Source: Chloroflexota bacterium
GTDB lineage: Bacteria; Chloroflexota; Limnocylindria; Limnocylindrales; CSP1-4
NCBI GenBank assembly: GCA_013698385.1
Contig: JACCVB010000388.1
Location: forward strand, 1-8,961
Reading direction: 5' to 3'
Length of the DNA: 8,961 nucleotides
This document shows, one piece after another, positions 7,297 through 8,961 of this stretch. Each line of letters opens with the position of its first letter. Position 1 is the stretch's first letter. Both the position numbers and the translations under genes were made by a program. Under the pieces are notes generated by a model. That model made no database searches, was not told the DNA's origin, and saw only the letters and a list, made by a program, of their open reading frames with translations.

Positions 7297-8643
7297 ATGG
7301 CGGACGCTCGTCCCTTCCACTGGGAATATCGCCCGGAACCGGTCACCCGTGAACTGTTCCAGGTGGAGGGCGGTTGTGCCCTGAGCGGGTCCGTGTCGAT
7401 CAGCGGCGCCAAGAACGCCGCGCTCAAGCTGCTCGCGGCGGCCGTCCTGACCGGCGAACGCTGCCGCTTCACCAACGTACCCGAGATCGAGGACGTGAGG
7501 GTCATGGCCCAGACCCTGCGCGAACTGGGCGTCGTGGTGGATCATCCCGAGCCCAATGTCTACGAAGTCGCCGCGGGCGACGTGGAGTGGCTGTTCGTGC
7601 CGCTCGAGGCGGCGGCCAAGATGCGCGCCTCGTTCATGCTGCTCGGGCCGCTCCTGGCCCGCTTCGGGCGGGTCATCATCAGCAACCCGGGCGGGGACCG
7701 GATCGGGCGGCGACCGGTCAACCTCCACGTGGATGCGATGCGCGCGCTGGGCGCCGAGATCGAATACCGCAACGGCTACTACTTCGCGACGGCACCCGGT
7801 CGGTTGCGTGGCACGGAGGTGCGCTTCCCGTCCGTGTCCGTCATGGGCACGGAGAACGTCATGCTGGCCGCCACCCTGGCCGACGGCCACACGGTCATCC
7901 GCCCGGCCGCGCAGGAACCGGAGATCGACGATCTCATCGCGTTCCTCCAGAAGATGGGCGCCAACGTGCAGCGGACCTACCCGGACACGATCGAAGTGGA
8001 TGGCAAGCGGCGCCTGCGCGGGGCCGAGCATCGGGTCTCGTCGGACCGGATCGAGGCCGGGACGTTCGTCGTGGCGGGGGCGGTCACCGGCGGCAGGATC
8101 ATGTTGACCAATGCCCCGTGCGATCACCTCGGCGCGTTCCTGGAGACGATCCAGCAGGCCGGAGTCGGGATCTCGTGCACGAAGGACACGATCGAGGTGG
8201 ACGGGACGGCCCTTGGCGGAGCGGGCTTTCGCGCCGTCGACATCACGACCGGGACGTATCCGGGCCTCGCCACGGACATCCAGCCGCCCACGTCCGTGCT
8301 CCTGACCCAGGCCACCGGGGCGTCGAAGGTCCACGAGACGATCTTCGAGGACCGGCTCGAATGGATGGGCGAGCTGCGAAGGATGGGCGCGAAGATCCGG
8401 ATCCTGGACAGCCATCGGGCGGTCATCACCGGCCGCAGCAAGCTCCACGGGGCCGATGTCGAGATCGGCGACCTGCGCGCCGGCGCGTCGCTCATCCTCG
8501 CCGCCCTCGCCGCCAGGGGCACGACCACGATCCATGGTGCGCACCATGTTCACCGGGGCTATGAGAACATCGACGGCAAGTTCCTGGGTCTCGGCGCCAG
8601 GATCAAACGCCTGGAAGAAGGGAACGACGCGACCTCCTCATGA
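7297..8643 (+). CDS. murA: UDP-N-acetylglucosamine 1-carboxyvinyltransferase (MurA), Cys-to-Asp type
   Basis: MurA transfers the enolpyruvyl group of phosphoenolpyruvate to UDP-GlcNAc, the first committed step of peptidoglycan synthesis, in the cytoplasm. In the 448 residues, SGAKNAAL (36-43) holds Lys39 and Asn40 (E. coli Lys22, Asn23), and Arg110 and Arg139 match Arg91 and Arg120. Asp327 in TDIQ matches Asp305, DLRAGAS (392-398) holds Asp392, and Arg420 in HRGYENID matches Arg397. The active-site loop reads NPGGDRIGRRPVNLH: Asp134 stands where E. coli has Cys115, the residue alkylated by fosfomycin. The spacing from Arg110 to this position equals that in E. coli, so the substitution is not an alignment slip. 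The N-terminus is about 17 residues longer than usual; ATG 7297 has no clear ribosome site, and GTG 7363 is a possible shorter start. The stop overlaps mreB (ATGA). Confidence 0.96.
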   Translation: MADARPFHWEYRPEPVTRELFQVEGGCALSGSVSISGAKNAALKLLAAAVLTGERCRFTNVPEIEDVRVMAQTLRELGVVVDHPEPNVYEVAAGDVEWLFVPLEAAAKMRASFMLLGPLLARFGRVIISNPGGDRIGRRPVNLHVDAMRALGAEIEYRNGYYFATAPGRLRGTEVRFPSVSVMGTENVMLAATLADGHTVIRPAAQEPEIDDLIAFLQKMGANVQRTYPDTIEVDGKRRLRGAEHRVSSDRIEAGTFVVAGAVTGGRIMLTNAPCDHLGAFLETIQQAGVGISCTKDTIEVDGTALGGAGFRAVDITTGTYPGLATDIQPPTSVLLTQATGASKVHETIFEDRLEWMGELRRMGAKIRILDSHRAVITGRSKLHGADVEIGDLRAGASLILAALAARGTTTIHGAHHVHRGYENIDGKFLGLGARIKRLEEGNDATSS

Positions 8644-8961
8644 AGATCGGTATCGACCTCGGCACCGCCAACGTCCTCGTCTACGTCAAGGGCAAGGGCA
8701 TCGTCATCACGGAACCGTCGGTCGTGGCGGTCTCGGATGACAACCGGATCGTGGCCGTGGGCGAGGAGGCGCGCGAGATGATCGGGCGGACGCCCGGGAA
8801 CATCACGGCCATCCGACCGATGAAGGACGGCGTCATCGCGGATTACATCATCACGGAGGCGATGCTCCGCTTCTTCATCAACAAGGCGACCAAGGGCCGG
8901 ATCGGGTTCAACCGTCCAGAAGTGATGATCAGCGTGCCGGCCGGCGTCACCTCGGTGGAGA
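8640..8961 (+). CDS. mreB: Rod shape-determining protein MreB (5' part)
   Basis: MreB is a bacterial actin that polymerises under the membrane and guides the elongation machinery for peptidoglycan. The 107 codons visible begin MKIGIDLGTANVLVYVKGKG, with the phosphate-1 ATP-binding motif DLGTAN (6-11), then EPSVVAV (25-31), AIRPMKDGVIADY (57-69) and the SVPAGVTSVE segment (98-107) that MreB proteins share. Val12 replaces the Thr often seen after DLGTAN. There is no N-terminal extension. The gene continues past the window edge, so the remaining roughly two thirds cannot be checked, and an Mbl-type paralogue cannot be excluded. ATG 8640 overlaps the murA stop by four bases (ATGA), which implies translational coupling between precursor synthesis and its spatial control. 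In Bacillus subtilis a murA and the mreB-like gene mbl also lie downstream of the atp operon. Confidence 0.93.
   Translation, partial: MKIGIDLGTANVLVYVKGKGIVITEPSVVAVSDDNRIVAVGEEAREMIGRTPGNITAIRPMKDGVIADYIITEAMLRFFINKATKGRIGFNRPEVMISVPAGVTSVE

Noticed and set aside
7018..8553. Minus-strand open frame of 511 codons across atpC and murA
   Set aside because: It has the same shadow composition and spans the junction of two clear plus-strand genes with conserved catalytic residues.

Overview
This window is a GC-rich bacterial chromosome segment in which every supported gene lies on the plus strand. It holds a complete F-type (F1Fo) ATP synthase operon in the order atpZ(I)-B-E-F-H-A-G-D-C, followed closely by murA (first committed step of peptidoglycan synthesis) and the start of mreB (actin-like cell-shape protein). 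The far left edge carries what looks like the Pro/Thr-rich C-terminal tail of an unrelated upstream protein. I see no mobile element, CRISPR array, RNA gene or defence locus.

The organism is a high-GC bacterium with a cell wall and probably a rod or elongated shape, since it has mreB. The alpha subunit has the Walker B context YDDLSKHAWAYR. As I remember these families, that differs from the FDDL(S/T)KQAEAYR form common in Actinobacteriota and fits Chloroflexota-like lineages better. Chloroflexota is my best guess, at low confidence, because no taxonomic marker was searched.

Layout: 1-67, tail of an upstream gene; 68-174, short intergenic region with a candidate extended -10 promoter; 175-396, atpZ/atpI-type Fo accessory protein; 397-469, spacer with a perfect 9-bp hairpin just before the atpB ribosome site; 470-2452, the membrane sector and stator (subunits a, c, b); 2452-2997, delta; 3012-7281, alpha, gamma, beta and epsilon; 7297-8643, murA; 8640-8961, mreB, which runs off the window.

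The genes are packed with overlaps (TGATG at atpF/atpH, ATGA at murA/mreB) or gaps of 5-75 bases. No convincing intrinsic terminator lies between any of them, so one polycistronic mRNA from atpZ into mreB is plausible. The eight core subunits form one enzyme: a plus the c-ring carry the proton path, b and delta form the stator, gamma and epsilon the rotor, and alpha3beta3 the catalytic head. All the catalytic motifs checked (the Walker motifs, the alpha arginine finger, the beta catalytic Glu, the c-ring Glu and the subunit a Arg) are intact.

The most notable observation is that MurA has Asp instead of Cys at the position of E. coli Cys115, the fosfomycin target, which predicts intrinsic fosfomycin resistance. 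Other points are the pre-atpB hairpin, a roughly 9-residue insertion before Walker B of alpha, a Cys pair in an enlarged external loop of subunit a, and the joining of energy and cell-wall genes. Nothing here looks like an undescribed system; it is a housekeeping region with some distinctive details.
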